From NCBI RefSeq assembly GCF_024585265.1, contig NZ_CP036533.1:6829001-6893000 (forward strand): 64,000 nucleotides of DNA. The letters are read 5' to 3'. The stretch comes from Bradyrhizobium sp. WBAH42 (GTDB lineage Bacteria > Pseudomonadota > Alphaproteobacteria > Rhizobiales > Xanthobacteraceae). The notes under the pieces are model-generated. The model was given only the letters and a program-made list of their open reading frames with translations, was not told the origin of the DNA and did not search any database. The position numbers were made by a program, and so were the translations under genes. Every line of letters begins with the position of its first letter. Within the stretch, counting starts at the first letter, position 1. Positions 8,377-17,549 of this stretch are shown piece by piece.

Positions 8377-10053
8377 TCACGCGGAACGGGGCGCAGTGAA
8401 ACGATCGAGGATGTTGCGGGTGATCCGCTGCGTGTACGGATCGCCGCGCTTCAGCCCCATCACCCATTCGCAGGTCGCGGCTGTCAGCACCTCGCCCTTG
8501 CCGCGGGTCATGTGCACCATCATGCCAGAGCCGTATTTGTAGCGGGCCAGACCCTCGGGCGTGACCTCACCGTTGATGCACTCTACCAGACCTTCGTGGT
8601 CGCTATTGCGGATGTAATAGCGGAAGCCCTCACCCTGCGGCTCGTCTTCGGCCAGGACGGCCGGCGCCATCGCCAGAATCTGAATGGTCTCGGGCTGCCC
8701 CTCGGCCGGGACTGGAAAAGGAAGCCCGTTGCGGAACGTGTAGTCCAGCCCGTCGACCTCGTAGGCAAAGATGTGCTGCTTGTCGCCGAAGATGTCGGCA
8801 TAGTGCAGCCCTGTGCCGGCAAATGCCCAATGCTCCGGGCGATAGACCGTAAAGCCTCGTTGGCCGTTCGGCGCGAATCCGCCCCAGGACGCGTAGAGGC
8901 CGTGCGCACCGTTCACGCCGACCGTCGAGGCGCCGGGCCAACGGACGTTGCGATCTTCCCAGGCAGACGTCATCAGACGCGCGCGGTCCGTGCCGACGAT
9001 CGAGTCCTTGTGGATGGCTTTGAACTTGTAGCAGACTTGGCGCTTGCCATCGTCCTCGAGCCGGATCTGCCACAGGAAGTTGGCGCCGAAGCGCGCGAGC
9101 CGCCCGCCGCCCTCCACATAGCGCTCGATCGCCTCGCGCATCTCCCATGTCCAGTACTCGTCATGGCCGATGATGGTGACGCAAGGATAGGCCTCGAGCA
9201 GCTCGGGCCGGTAGTGAAGATCGGTCTGGGTGATCATGTCGAGGGCGTAGCCTTCCTTCTGCGCCCAGAGCACGAAATGCCGATCGAACTGGGCCCAGCC
9301 CGCTGCCGCATAATATTGGCCAAAGCCGTTGGAGAACGCCCACTCCTTCATCTGATAGCGTGGCGCGTCGCCCATCTCGGGCGCGGGATTGGCGCAGATG
9401 CGCGGTGCGCCGGGCGGCAGCCAGACCACGCCGCGCGTCCATGGCCGCTGCAGCGACAACACCGGCGACGGCTCGTCCCGCTCAGGACCTTCGACGCCGA
9501 AATAATGATTGGCACCGCCGAAATCATTGTAGGCGGTCCAGGTGCCCGTCGGCAGGATCATCAGTATCTTCGCGCGCCGCGTTTTCTCGGTCGGGCGCAC
9601 GACGAAGAAATGATGCTGGATGAAGCGCGCCCCGTTCGCTCGCTCGCACGACGAGACCACGCGATAAAAGCCCGATCGCAGATCCGGCGGCAACGTCCAG
9701 CGATGAGCGACGGGCCAGTTGCAGCCGTTGCGATAGGCATCGGACGGCGTAGCCGCGAACACGCCGTCAAGCGCATCGACCTCATGCACCATCTCGGGCT
9801 CGAGACCGTCGCGATAGATCTGCAACCGCCAGGCCTTTGCGGTCGCGGAGGAGCGAAAGACGACTTCGTCTCCCGGGTCGTAAGACATCGCATCGGTGTA
9901 GGTGTAGACTTCCGCGACGGCGGGATCGCCGCGCGGAGCCTCATACCAGGGCTGGCTGGCCCAGTGCTCGTCCGCATGCATCGGGCGCGCCTTCCGGGGA
10001 GCGACGTTGAAGGATCCCAATTCCGGCGGGTGAAACTCAGGCTTGTCCGACAT
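8377..10053 (-). CDS. N,N-dimethylformamidase large-subunit-like protein (short paralogue)
   Basis: 558-residue protein that resembles the catalytic C-terminal part of the DMFase large subunit. It keeps the segment GTWTAYNDFGGANHYFG with a candidate iron-ligand Tyr, and GHDEYWTWEMREAIERYVE with the acidic ligand of an H-x-E motif, then FGANFLWQIR. The LamG-like insert of the neighbouring 753-residue subunit is absent. The start at 10053 has a strong GGGAGG site. It lies 71 bp downstream of the full-length subunit gene and closes the pot-dmf operon. It is probably a second amidase of changed specificity or a subunit of a hetero-oligomer; the sequence does not decide between them. Confidence 0.78.
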   Translation of the reverse strand: MSDKPEFHPPELGSFNVAPRKARPMHADEHWASQPWYEAPRGDPAVAEVYTYTDAMSYDPGDEVVFRSSATAKAWRLQIYRDGLEPEMVHEVDALDGVFAATPSDAYRNGCNWPVAHRWTLPPDLRSGFYRVVSSCERANGARFIQHHFFVVRPTEKTRRAKILMILPTGTWTAYNDFGGANHYFGVEGPERDEPSPVLSLQRPWTRGVVWLPPGAPRICANPAPEMGDAPRYQMKEWAFSNGFGQYYAAAGWAQFDRHFVLWAQKEGYALDMITQTDLHYRPELLEAYPCVTIIGHDEYWTWEMREAIERYVEGGGRLARFGANFLWQIRLEDDGKRQVCYKFKAIHKDSIVGTDRARLMTSAWEDRNVRWPGASTVGVNGAHGLYASWGGFAPNGQRGFTVYRPEHWAFAGTGLHYADIFGDKQHIFAYEVDGLDYTFRNGLPFPVPAEGQPETIQILAMAPAVLAEDEPQGEGFRYYIRNSDHEGLVECINGEVTPEGLARYKYGSGMMVHMTRGKGEVLTAATCEWVMGLKRGDPYTQRITRNILDRFTAPRSA

Positions 10054-10124
10054 GACAGCCTCCCTGGTTCGATCTGGCGACGAGACGGCAATTTTGCATG
10101 TTGGGCCGAAATCGAGGCCGCAGT

Positions 10125-12386
10125 CTAGGCTTTGGCAGGCATGACGAACGGCCTTGGATCGAGAAAGCGATTCACGACGTTCAACGTGATGGTGCTGATG
10201 TTGTTGTCGTAATTGTTGTGACCCAACGACATGCCGTAGGTGATCGATCCCGTCGCAAAGACGGCGCCGCCATGGGCGGTCTCGAAGAACACCATGTCGG
10301 CGCGCACCAGCGCATTCTGCGTGCCGTCGAGTCCGTCGACCACGGTGCGAAACTCCTCCGGCGTGGGCAGCGCGCCCGCGCCCAATCCTTCCGACGTCGC
10401 GATCCGCAGCGCATGCGGCGGCGTACCGAGCTCGAGATCGTACCGGTCGATCTCGCTGCCGACGGCACCATTGTAGCGAAATCCAAAATCACCGAACTTC
10501 TCGTGACGGCCCGTGCCCTCGAAGATGAACGCGACGCGCGCATCGTCGCTTTCGGCGGTGCGCAGATAGTAGCCGCAGGTATCGTTGATCATGGCCGAGA
10601 ACCCGACGCCGACCAGCTTTTGCGGCGCAAAGCCCGAATGCCGCCACAGCGAGCCCGGCTCGCCGGTGCCGGCAAGATGCACTTCGCCCGGCTCCGATTC
10701 CCAGGTGCGCGTTCCGGCCGTGCCGCGGCGAACTTCCAGCGCGGCGGGCGCGGCCGGATGAAAGCCGCAGCGCCAATAGAATGCGTTGCCTCCCATCGAG
10801 ATATGCCGCCCGCCCGCATTCTGATAAGCCATGATCGCGTTCATCATGTTGAAGCTGTAATATTCGGGATGGGTCGGCGTCATCATGACCCGGTAAGGGG
10901 CGAGCGCCCGCGCTCCTTCCCGGTCAAGCTCGACATCCGTGATCAGATCGTAGGCGATCCCCTTCTCCTCGAGCCAGTCGAGGATGTGGGTGTCGTTGAT
11001 CAAATTGAACCAGTAGCCGCGCGGACGCATGTTGAGGACGGGCCGCAGCCAGGAGCTGTACGCCCGCCCCGAGCCGTCGACATGGCAATCATAGGTCGAC
11101 TGGCCGATCTCCGGGTTCTCCTGCATGAAGACGTCATCTTGCGGCAACCACAGAACGTGCTCCATTAGCGTTTCGAAGTGAACCTGATAGAGACGCAGCG
11201 CGCTGTTGGCATAAGCCAGATATGTCGCAACCGAAGCGACCAGGACGAGATCCGCGCGTCTGGACGCCTTGCCCGGCGTCACGAAGAAGGTGACGTAGCT
11301 TTCGCAGTCCCGGTCGGGATTGTCGCCACCTGACGTCAGCCGGAGCGCATAGACGCCGGATCGCCAGTGGGCCGGCACATCGAGCCTGCAAGTGGTCTGC
11401 CACTCGCAATCGTAGATGTCGTCGCTGTGGAAATGAATCGCCGCATATTCCTGCAGCGACAGCCGCCAGTCGTGGACGGAGCCAGACCAGTGAAAGCCGG
11501 TGACGCCCCTGCGGGGCAACTGGCGGAGGCTGCCATGCAGGCCGTTCGGCGAAAGGTCCTTGATCGACAGCGACGAGATTCCGTTCGAGAAATCCCAGAA
11601 GGCGACAAGCCCGGCATCGCTCGCTCCCGTTCGCTGCCGGCCGTCGAATACCCGCAGCGCCTCTGCGTCCAACCGACACGAAAAGACACGCGGAGCTTCG
11701 ATCTTGCCGTCGAAGTGCGAGGTATATTGGCAATCCCCATTCGCATGATGGGCCGCGATCAGGAACGGCAGGCCGGAATCGAGCGCGGGCGCGTGCGGCA
11801 GCGCGAACGATTTCGAATAGGCAGCGGCCGGCCGAACGCCGTCTGCCGGAACGATCAGCGACAAGGAGGCCGATCCCTGCGCAAGGTCAAGCGCGCACGA
11901 TACGAATGCCCAGACGCGCTGCCGTAGCTTGACGTCGAGGGCAAAACGCGCCGGCGTACCGCTCACCTGGCCCAGCACCAGGACCAGTTGCCCCTCCTCG
12001 TCGAGCTGGAGCGCATAGCCGCGCGCCGAACGCTCGCACCAATTTCCCATCAAGGCCTTGGCATTGTCCGCGATCCGCGTCGGGTACACATAGGCTCCGA
12101 AACACCAATGCGCGCCGGTCGGGACCAGTACACCGTCGTGGTCAATGACGGCATTGGATCCCGGGCGGATCGGTTGGTCGAGGCAGGCATGCTCACCGTC
12201 AATGGGGCTCGTCATTACCTCATATTTGAAGCCCGGGCCGTTGGTGTCGACATCGCCGCAGCGCAGCCTGAGCACCTCGACCTTCACGCTCGGGCGCTTG
12301 CTGCTAAGCTGGAATCTGACGGCCTCGCCTGCCGGGACACTGATGCGATCCGGATAGCCGAGATACTCGTTGGTCTTATAGATCAC
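10125..12386 (-). CDS. dmfA2: N,N-dimethylformamidase large (beta) subunit
   Basis: Amidohydrolase that in the known enzyme cleaves dimethylformamide to dimethylamine and formate at a mononuclear iron held by two Tyr and one carboxylate (established for the Paracoccus enzyme). At 753 residues it matches the usual ~760. An N-terminal beta domain (EYLGYPDRISVPAGE) and a LamG/concanavalin-like section around residues 100-260 precede the catalytic domain. Candidate ligands are Y392 in TYLAYAN, Y432 in STYDCH and E508 in TPTHPEYYS. It begins at a GTG and overlaps the small-subunit gene by 11 bases, so the two are translationally coupled. The true substrate here may be another N-substituted amide. 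Confidence 0.85.
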   Translation of the reverse strand: MIYKTNEYLGYPDRISVPAGEAVRFQLSSKRPSVKVEVLRLRCGDVDTNGPGFKYEVMTSPIDGEHACLDQPIRPGSNAVIDHDGVLVPTGAHWCFGAYVYPTRIADNAKALMGNWCERSARGYALQLDEEGQLVLVLGQVSGTPARFALDVKLRQRVWAFVSCALDLAQGSASLSLIVPADGVRPAAAYSKSFALPHAPALDSGLPFLIAAHHANGDCQYTSHFDGKIEAPRVFSCRLDAEALRVFDGRQRTGASDAGLVAFWDFSNGISSLSIKDLSPNGLHGSLRQLPRRGVTGFHWSGSVHDWRLSLQEYAAIHFHSDDIYDCEWQTTCRLDVPAHWRSGVYALRLTSGGDNPDRDCESYVTFFVTPGKASRRADLVLVASVATYLAYANSALRLYQVHFETLMEHVLWLPQDDVFMQENPEIGQSTYDCHVDGSGRAYSSWLRPVLNMRPRGYWFNLINDTHILDWLEEKGIAYDLITDVELDREGARALAPYRVMMTPTHPEYYSFNMMNAIMAYQNAGGRHISMGGNAFYWRCGFHPAAPAALEVRRGTAGTRTWESEPGEVHLAGTGEPGSLWRHSGFAPQKLVGVGFSAMINDTCGYYLRTAESDDARVAFIFEGTGRHEKFGDFGFRYNGAVGSEIDRYDLELGTPPHALRIATSEGLGAGALPTPEEFRTVVDGLDGTQNALVRADMVFFETAHGGAVFATGSITYGMSLGHNNYDNNISTITLNVVNRFLDPRPFVMPAKA

Positions 12387-12726
12387 CGGAAATCTCCGCA
12401 GGCAGCGTCGTTCCCGTCATCTCTTGCCAGCGCAGCTTGAAGACATGCCACTCCGCTTCAACAAGTGAGGTGAAGACGCGATCATCGACGAAAGGCATCG
12501 GATCGCCCCGACGCTTGGGGATGCGCGACAGCCGCCAGGCCTTGCCAGGCTCGAGCACGATCAGAACAAGCCGCCCTTCCGGCTTGCCCCATCGCATCCG
12601 CGCCAACAGCTTGCGAAGTTCCGGACTATGCACGCCGAGCGGACTTGCGCGGAACTCCTTGACGAGATCGAGCCTTCCGGGATCGATCACGTAGCGCAGC
12701 GCGCCGGGGTCACTGGTGTGATCCAT
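12376..12726 (-). CDS. dmfA1: N,N-dimethylformamidase small (alpha) subunit
   Basis: 116-residue partner of the large subunit; the known small subunit is about 130 residues. The family-like segment is RMRWGKPEGRLVLIVLEPGK, then RGDPMPFVDDRVFTSLVEAEWHVFKLRW. GAGGA lies a few bases before the ATG at 12726. It follows the periplasmic binding protein gene and overlaps the large-subunit gene, so both are made together. In the characterised enzyme the small subunit wraps the large one in an (alpha-beta) dimeric assembly; the presence of both genes argues for a working DMFase-type enzyme. Confidence 0.82.
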   Translation of the reverse strand: MDHTSDPGALRYVIDPGRLDLVKEFRASPLGVHSPELRKLLARMRWGKPEGRLVLIVLEPGKAWRLSRIPKRRGDPMPFVDDRVFTSLVEAEWHVFKLRWQEMTGTTLPAEISGDL

Positions 12727-12769
12727 GGTCGGTCCTCACTTACAAGCGCAAAATGGCAGCTAATGCGGT

Positions 12770-13837
12770 TTAACGTGTCAGCCAGGCCATCCACCGCTCC
12801 CGCAGTTCGTTACGATGTTCGCCGATCCAGGCGAAATCGGGCTTGACCAGCTTTTCGTAGTTCTCCGGCGAGGTCGCGTAGAGATTGCGCTCTTCCGGCT
12901 TCAACAGCTCGATGGCCGACTTGCTGGCCGTCGCATAGTTGACAGCGCGCATGAACGGCACGTGCGCGTCGGAGCTTGCATAGAAGAAGTCGAGATAGGC
13001 CATGGCGGCATTGAGGTCAGGCGCACCCTTGAGAACAGCCATGTAACCGGTGTCGCGAATGGCCTGGTCCCAAGACATCGCAACCGGGACGCCCTCCTTC
13101 ACAACGGCGAGCGCGCGGCCTGAATAGCTCATGGCCATGACGACCTCGCGGCTGCGCATGATCTGCTGCACCTGGTCGCCTGTCTTCCACCACACCGCGA
13201 CATTGGGACGGATCTCGTCCAGCTTCTTGTAAGCGCGATTGATGTCCAGCGGGAAAAGCTGCTCCGGCTTGACGCCGTCGGCGAGGAGCGCGGCCACCGG
13301 CACCCACCAATCGCTGTCGCCGGTGTCTGGCAGCCCGCGCGGCCCGGGAAACTGCTTGACGTCCCAGAAGTCGGCCCATGTCTTGGGCGCCTTGTTCTTG
13401 AACGTTTCGGTATTGTAGGTGATCAGCATGCCGCCGGTCGTGCGAGCAACGCCGTAGGGCTGACAGGCGTCGGAGACGCCGAACTTCTGGACGCTGGGCA
13501 GTTTCGCACAGTCGATCTTCTCGAGCATGTCGGTGCGTCCGACCAGGTCGGGACCCGTCGCCGTGACGATGTCGAACTCCACCTTGCCGGTTCGCTGCAT
13601 CGCCTTGGCGCGCGCCCACTGGTCGGGGACCTCGATCGCGACCGGGACGATTTCGACATTCTTGGCCTTGTTGAAGGGATCGTAGAAATATTTCGCGAGG
13701 GTGTTGCCCATCAGGCCACCGGTCGTGGCAATCACCAATTGGTCTTCCAGTTTTTGAGCGGCAGCCGGCAACGCTCCACAAAGAACCAAACCAAGCACGA
13801 CAGCTGCCGAATTCCACATCCAACCTGTTTTCAGCAT
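12770..13837 (-). CDS. Periplasmic binding protein of a spermidine/putrescine-type ABC transporter
   Basis: Family 1 extracellular binding protein resembling PotD. The start MLKTGWMWNSAAVVLGLV at 13837 has GGAGATC upstream and makes a signal peptide ending LPAAAQ; the longer upstream frame is rejected. Mature motifs include LVIATTGGLMGNTLAKYFYD, ARAKAMQRTGKVEFDIVTAT, the YGVARTTGGMLITYN hinge and WADFWDVKQFPGPRGLP. 355 residues, normal. It lies after potC- and before dmfA1-like genes in one operon, so its ligand is probably the cationic or amide compound that the DMFase-type enzyme attacks (inference). Confidence 0.85.
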   Translation of the reverse strand: MLKTGWMWNSAAVVLGLVLCGALPAAAQKLEDQLVIATTGGLMGNTLAKYFYDPFNKAKNVEIVPVAIEVPDQWARAKAMQRTGKVEFDIVTATGPDLVGRTDMLEKIDCAKLPSVQKFGVSDACQPYGVARTTGGMLITYNTETFKNKAPKTWADFWDVKQFPGPRGLPDTGDSDWWVPVAALLADGVKPEQLFPLDINRAYKKLDEIRPNVAVWWKTGDQVQQIMRSREVVMAMSYSGRALAVVKEGVPVAMSWDQAIRDTGYMAVLKGAPDLNAAMAYLDFFYASSDAHVPFMRAVNYATASKSAIELLKPEERNLYATSPENYEKLVKPDFAWIGEHRNELRERWMAWLTR

Positions 13838-13871
13838 CGACGATCTCCTCTCTCTGGTTCTCACTGGCTCG

Positions 13872-14666
13872 CTATCGGGTGACGCTGCGGGATCGGAGGA
13901 CATGGGCCCCCAGCAGAATCAAAATGGATAGGACGATCAGCAGTGTTGCGATCGCGGGAATCACCGGCGTCAGGTTCTGCTCGATGTCCTCGAACATTCG
14001 GCGCGGCAGCGTCTTCTGGCGCACACCGGACAGAAAGAACGACACCACCGGCTCGTCGAAGGAGATGATGAAGGCAAACAGCGCACTGCTGGCGAGACTC
14101 GGCAGGACGAGTGGCAGCGTGACCAGGCGAAAGGCCTGGAAGCGTGTCGCGCCGCAGCTCATGGCGGCCGCCTCCAGATTGGCATCGACCTTTCCCAGGG
14201 CGGCGGCCATCGTGAAAACGACGAACGGCAAGGTGAGCACCGTATGCGCCAGCACGAAGCCTGGAACGGTGCCGGAGAGACCGATCGTCTGAAAAAACAG
14301 ATAGAGGCCGACGGCGAGCGCGATATGCGGCACAATGACCGGCCCGATCAAAAGGATCTGGAAAGCCGTGACCAGCCGGCTGCGGCCGCGGATCATTGCA
14401 TAGGTCGCGGCTGTGCCGATGACCGACGCGAAAAGAGCGGTCAGCAAGGCGACCTGCACGCTGAGCCAGGTGGCGGCACGCCATTGCCTGCTGTCAAAAT
14501 ATTCCGCGTACCATTTCAGCGTGAAGCCGGACGGCGGAAATGCCAGATAGTCGTTCTGGCTGAACGACATTGGAATGACGATGACGAGAGGCACGATGAT
14601 GAAGGCCAGCACGGCATAGACATAGGCCCCCAGCGCAAGCGATCCGCGGTCGGTCGGCGGTTTCAC
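13872..14666 (-). CDS. ABC transporter permease, PotC-like
   Basis: Inner-membrane permease with six predicted helices and the EAA loop (EAAAMSCGATRFQAFRLVTLPLVLP, split here for description: EAAAMSCGAT then FRLVTLPLVLPSL). It starts at GTG 14666, which overlaps the stop of the PotB-like gene in the tetranucleotide GTGA; the upstream extension is an overlapping-frame artefact. 264 residues, as for PotC. It forms the heterodimeric channel with the adjacent PotB-like protein. Confidence 0.85.
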   Translation of the reverse strand: MKPPTDRGSLALGAYVYAVLAFIIVPLVIVIPMSFSQNDYLAFPPSGFTLKWYAEYFDSRQWRAATWLSVQVALLTALFASVIGTAATYAMIRGRSRLVTAFQILLIGPVIVPHIALAVGLYLFFQTIGLSGTVPGFVLAHTVLTLPFVVFTMAAALGKVDANLEAAAMSCGATRFQAFRLVTLPLVLPSLASSALFAFIISFDEPVVSFFLSGVRQKTLPRRMFEDIEQNLTPVIPAIATLLIVLSILILLGAHVLRSRSVTR

Positions 14667-15541
14667 GAGGCATTCCCCATCAGCCGGTCGAACCGCAGCG
14701 TCTTGCTGAAGACGATCGCCAGCAGCGTCACGAATACGGTCAGTACCCCGACCAGCGCCGCAGCGAAGGGCCAATCGAGCACCTCACGGATCTGCTTCGA
14801 AACGAGCGTCGAGATCATCATCTCCTGCGGCGAGCCAAGCAGGGCGGGCGTGATGAAGAAGCCGATCGCCGTGAGAAACACGAGCAGCGAACCGGAGACG
14901 ACGCCCGGCAGACTCAGGGGAAGGATGACTTCCAGAAAGGTCCGCAGGCGCGTCGCGCCGAGCACGGCGGCCGCACGCCCATAGTCGTTCGGAATGCTGC
15001 GCAATGCGCCGTAGATCGGCAGGATCATGAACGGCAAGAGCACGTGGGTCATGGCGATGACGACGGCGCTCTGGGTGTAAAGCAGCTTGAACGGCTGTGA
15101 CGTCAGTCCGAGAGACATCAACGCCGAATTGATCAGCCCGTTGCGCTGGAACAGGAATGACCAGGCGGCGGTGCGTACCAGGACGCTCGACCAGAGCGGC
15201 AGGATGACACAGACCGCGACAAGGGCGGCGACCGTTCCCTTCGCCCGGCTCATGTAATAGGCGACCGGGAAGCCGAGGATGACCGACAAGGCGGTCACCA
15301 GCGTTGCGGTCCAGAGCGTGCGCATCAGGACGCGCATGTGAACCGGATTTTCGACGACGCGCGCGTAATTATCCAAGGTCGGATGCGGCTCGAGGATGCT
15401 GATCACCAGGAGCTGCAGGATCGGATAGACGAAGACGAAGGCGATGATGGCGAAGAACGGCAGGAGCAGCAGCAACGTCGACAGGCCGCTCAGCCGGCGG
15501 CCGTCGGAATGCCAGAAATGCGATCGCCTCGCCTCCGTCAT
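14663..15541 (-). CDS. ABC transporter permease, PotB-like
   Basis: Inner-membrane permease of 292 residues, six helices. An N-terminal cytoplasmic stretch precedes LLLLLPFFAIIAFVFVYPIL. The EAA-like loop reads RAAAVLGATRLRTFLEVILP. Its ATG overlaps the ATPase gene's TGA (ATGA at 15541-15538) and its own TGA overlaps the PotC start, so the three transporter core genes are tightly coupled. Confidence 0.86.
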   Translation of the reverse strand: MTEARRSHFWHSDGRRLSGLSTLLLLLPFFAIIAFVFVYPILQLLVISILEPHPTLDNYARVVENPVHMRVLMRTLWTATLVTALSVILGFPVAYYMSRAKGTVAALVAVCVILPLWSSVLVRTAAWSFLFQRNGLINSALMSLGLTSQPFKLLYTQSAVVIAMTHVLLPFMILPIYGALRSIPNDYGRAAAVLGATRLRTFLEVILPLSLPGVVSGSLLVFLTAIGFFITPALLGSPQEMMISTLVSKQIREVLDWPFAAALVGVLTVFVTLLAIVFSKTLRFDRLMGNAS

Positions 15542-16653
15542 CGCCGCTTTCCCCGGTAGAGCAGCATCGCCTCAGTAGGGATAGTGAAGGTCGCAACGTC
15601 ACCCTGGGCCAAGGAGCTGAGCTGCGAGGCGCCGGGGATTCGCGCGCGCATCTCGGTGCCGTCAGGCAGACGTCCGATCAGAAGCAGGGCTGCCCCGGCA
15701 TAGACGGTGTCGCTCAGCGTCACAGTGATGACTTGCCCGGCGGGATTGGCGCCGAGTTGCAGCCGCTCGGGCCTCACGGCCAGCACCGCCGCCTCGCCGG
15801 CTGCAACCGGCTCGACGGCCGCCGTGGCCGGCAGGCGCCATATTTCACCCCAGGGCAGCGCCACAGAGATGCCGTCGCCGACGCTTTGGACGGCAACGTC
15901 GACGAAATTCATCTCGCCGATGAAGCCGGCGGTGAAGAGATTCGCGGGCCTTTCGTACAGCTGGCGCGCCGGCCCGATCTGCTGGATCTTGCCATCCCTC
16001 AGGACGGCGATCCGGTCGGCCATGGTCAGCGCCTCGCTTTGGTCGTGGGTGACGAAGATGACGGTGATGCCAAGCTCGGCGTGCAATCGCTTGATCTCGA
16101 GCTGCATGTCTTCGCGCAGATTCTTGTCGAGCGCACTGAGCGGCTCATCCATCAGGAGGACGCGCGGCTGATAGACGATCGCACGCGCGAGCGCCACGCG
16201 CTGCTGCTGACCGCCGGAAAGCTCATTCGGACGACGGTGGCCATAGCCTGCCAGACGCACGGTTGCGAGCGCGGCTTCGGCGCGCGCGTGACGTTCGGCC
16301 GTCCGGAGACCGCGCATCTTCAAGGGAAAGGCGACATTGTCGAGAATCGACATGTGCGGGAACAGCGTATAGTTCTGGAACACCATTCCCAGATTGCGTC
16401 TGTTCGAAGGAACATAGGTCAGGTCTTCGGAATCGACGTGAATGGTGCCGCTGGTCGGGAATTCGAATCCCGCAACGCTCATCAGGATCGTCGTCTTTCC
16501 GGAGCCGCTGGGTCCGAGCAGGGCGATGAACTCACCGGCAGCAATATCGATATCGACGCCATCGACGGCGGACACGGCACCGAAGCGCTTCTCCAAGCGA
16601 CTGATGCGGATCGATGCGCCCGACGCCGATTGCCTGGCCGATGCAATATTCAC
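15538..16653 (-). CDS. ABC transporter ATP-binding protein, PotA-like
   Basis: ATPase driving the Pot-like importer. Walker A GPSGSGKTTILMS, Q-loop FQNYTLFPHM, signature LSGGQQQRVALARAI, Walker B VLLMDEPLSALD and switch His VTHDQSEA are all present, followed by a TOBE domain (VRPERLQLG). GTG at 16653 is taken as the start because it is preceded by GGGAAG/GAGG and gives MNIASARQ; upstream codons run through the promoter. About 371 residues, as expected. It is the first gene of a seven-gene operon and has a TGATATATCA palindrome 83 bp upstream. Confidence 0.88.
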   Translation of the reverse strand: MNIASARQSASGASIRISRLEKRFGAVSAVDGVDIDIAAGEFIALLGPSGSGKTTILMSVAGFEFPTSGTIHVDSEDLTYVPSNRRNLGMVFQNYTLFPHMSILDNVAFPLKMRGLRTAERHARAEAALATVRLAGYGHRRPNELSGGQQQRVALARAIVYQPRVLLMDEPLSALDKNLREDMQLEIKRLHAELGITVIFVTHDQSEALTMADRIAVLRDGKIQQIGPARQLYERPANLFTAGFIGEMNFVDVAVQSVGDGISVALPWGEIWRLPATAAVEPVAAGEAAVLAVRPERLQLGANPAGQVITVTLSDTVYAGAALLLIGRLPDGTEMRARIPGASQLSSLAQGDVATFTIPTEAMLLYRGKRR

Positions 16654-16735
16654 GAAGCCTCGCTTCCCTTTCGCCTGCCCTCGGGCGGCCCTTGCACCCA
16701 ATCCAAAGCCGCCCCAGCGACTTCGATATAATATT

Positions 16736-16745
16736 TGATATATCA
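16736..16745. promoter_or_regulatory. Putative GntR operator copy 2 (TGATATATCA)
   Basis: Same 10-bp palindrome as at 7414 and 19525. It begins right after the stop codon of the AroE-like gene (16748 reading left) and before the potA-like gene, in an AT-rich patch; this argues that the pot-dmf operon has its own regulated promoter. Confidence 0.65.
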
Positions 16746-16747
16746 GG

Positions 16748-17536
16748 TTATCGCGCGATGAACCCTGCGACAAGGGCCATCTGCGCGTCGAGCATAGGCT
16801 TTCCGCCGACGACCTTTGCGCCCTGCGCAGCCGCCCTTGCAAGAAGCCGGGTCACTGCAGGATTGACGATAATGTCGCTGACGGTGGCGCCGGGACCGAC
16901 ACCTTCGATGTCCAGCGGAAGCGGATCATCCGGCTTCATGCCGAGCGACGTCGTATTGACGATGAGATCGAATGCGCGCGCCTCCGCGCGGCCGGCGCTG
17001 ACCTTCGTGGCGGGATAATGCGCCGCCACGGCAGCCGCAAGCGCACGAGCTTTCTCCTCATCCCGGTTCATGATCGTGAGTTCGCGCGCGCCGGCCTCCG
17101 CCAGTCCGAATGCAGTTGCACGCCCCGCGCCACCGGCACCGACCTGGAGCACCTTCCGATCGCGCACCGCAATTTCATGCTGCGCGAGGCTGGCGATGAA
17201 TCCCCTCGCATCCAGATTGTCGCCGACGAGGCGCCCTTCCGCCGTCCGCTTCACGAAATTGACCGCGCCAATCAGTCGCGCCGTCGGCGTGATCTCATCG
17301 AGATGCTCGATCACGCCGGTCTTGTGCGGGATCGTGACGCCGAAGCCGAAGACGTTGCGCATGAGCCTGATGCTTGCGGCGACCTGGCCGAGATCGCCGG
17401 GCAGGACATGGATCGGCGACACCGCCAGATCCTCACCGATCGATCCGAAATAGGCATTCATGACCGCACTCGCCCGCACATGATCGATCGGGTCGGCGAG
17501 CACAAACATGATCTTGGTCTTGCCGGTGATCTCCAT
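16748..17536 (-). CDS. Shikimate/quinate dehydrogenase-like (AroE family) oxidoreductase
   Basis: NAD(P)-dependent oxidoreductase of the AroE/YdiB family, 262 residues. The substrate-domain Lys is K72 in GFGVTIPHK, the catalytic Asp is D109 in GDNLDARGF (AroE has NTD), and the dinucleotide fold begins VLQVGAGGAGRATAFGL. NTTSLGMKPDDPLP is the family's NATSxG region. It is the third gene of an operon with a four-carbon acid sugar kinase and a class II aldolase, far from aromatic biosynthesis genes. It therefore probably oxidises a hydroxy acid feeding the kinase, not shikimate (inference). Other kinase/aldolase clusters usually use a beta-hydroxyacid dehydrogenase for this step. Confidence 0.83.
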   Translation of the reverse strand: MEITGKTKIMFVLADPIDHVRASAVMNAYFGSIGEDLAVSPIHVLPGDLGQVAASIRLMRNVFGFGVTIPHKTGVIEHLDEITPTARLIGAVNFVKRTAEGRLVGDNLDARGFIASLAQHEIAVRDRKVLQVGAGGAGRATAFGLAEAGARELTIMNRDEEKARALAAAVAAHYPATKVSAGRAEARAFDLIVNTTSLGMKPDDPLPLDIEGVGPGATVSDIIVNPAVTRLLARAAAQGAKVVGGKPMLDAQMALVAGFIAR

Positions 17537-17549
17537 GGACTAGTCCTTC

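Noticed and set aside
10088..10105. GGCAATTTTGCATG near 10090 as a fourth LysR box
   Set aside because: The spacer is two bases, not three, and the arms are imperfect; it lies within an operon gap of another regulon.
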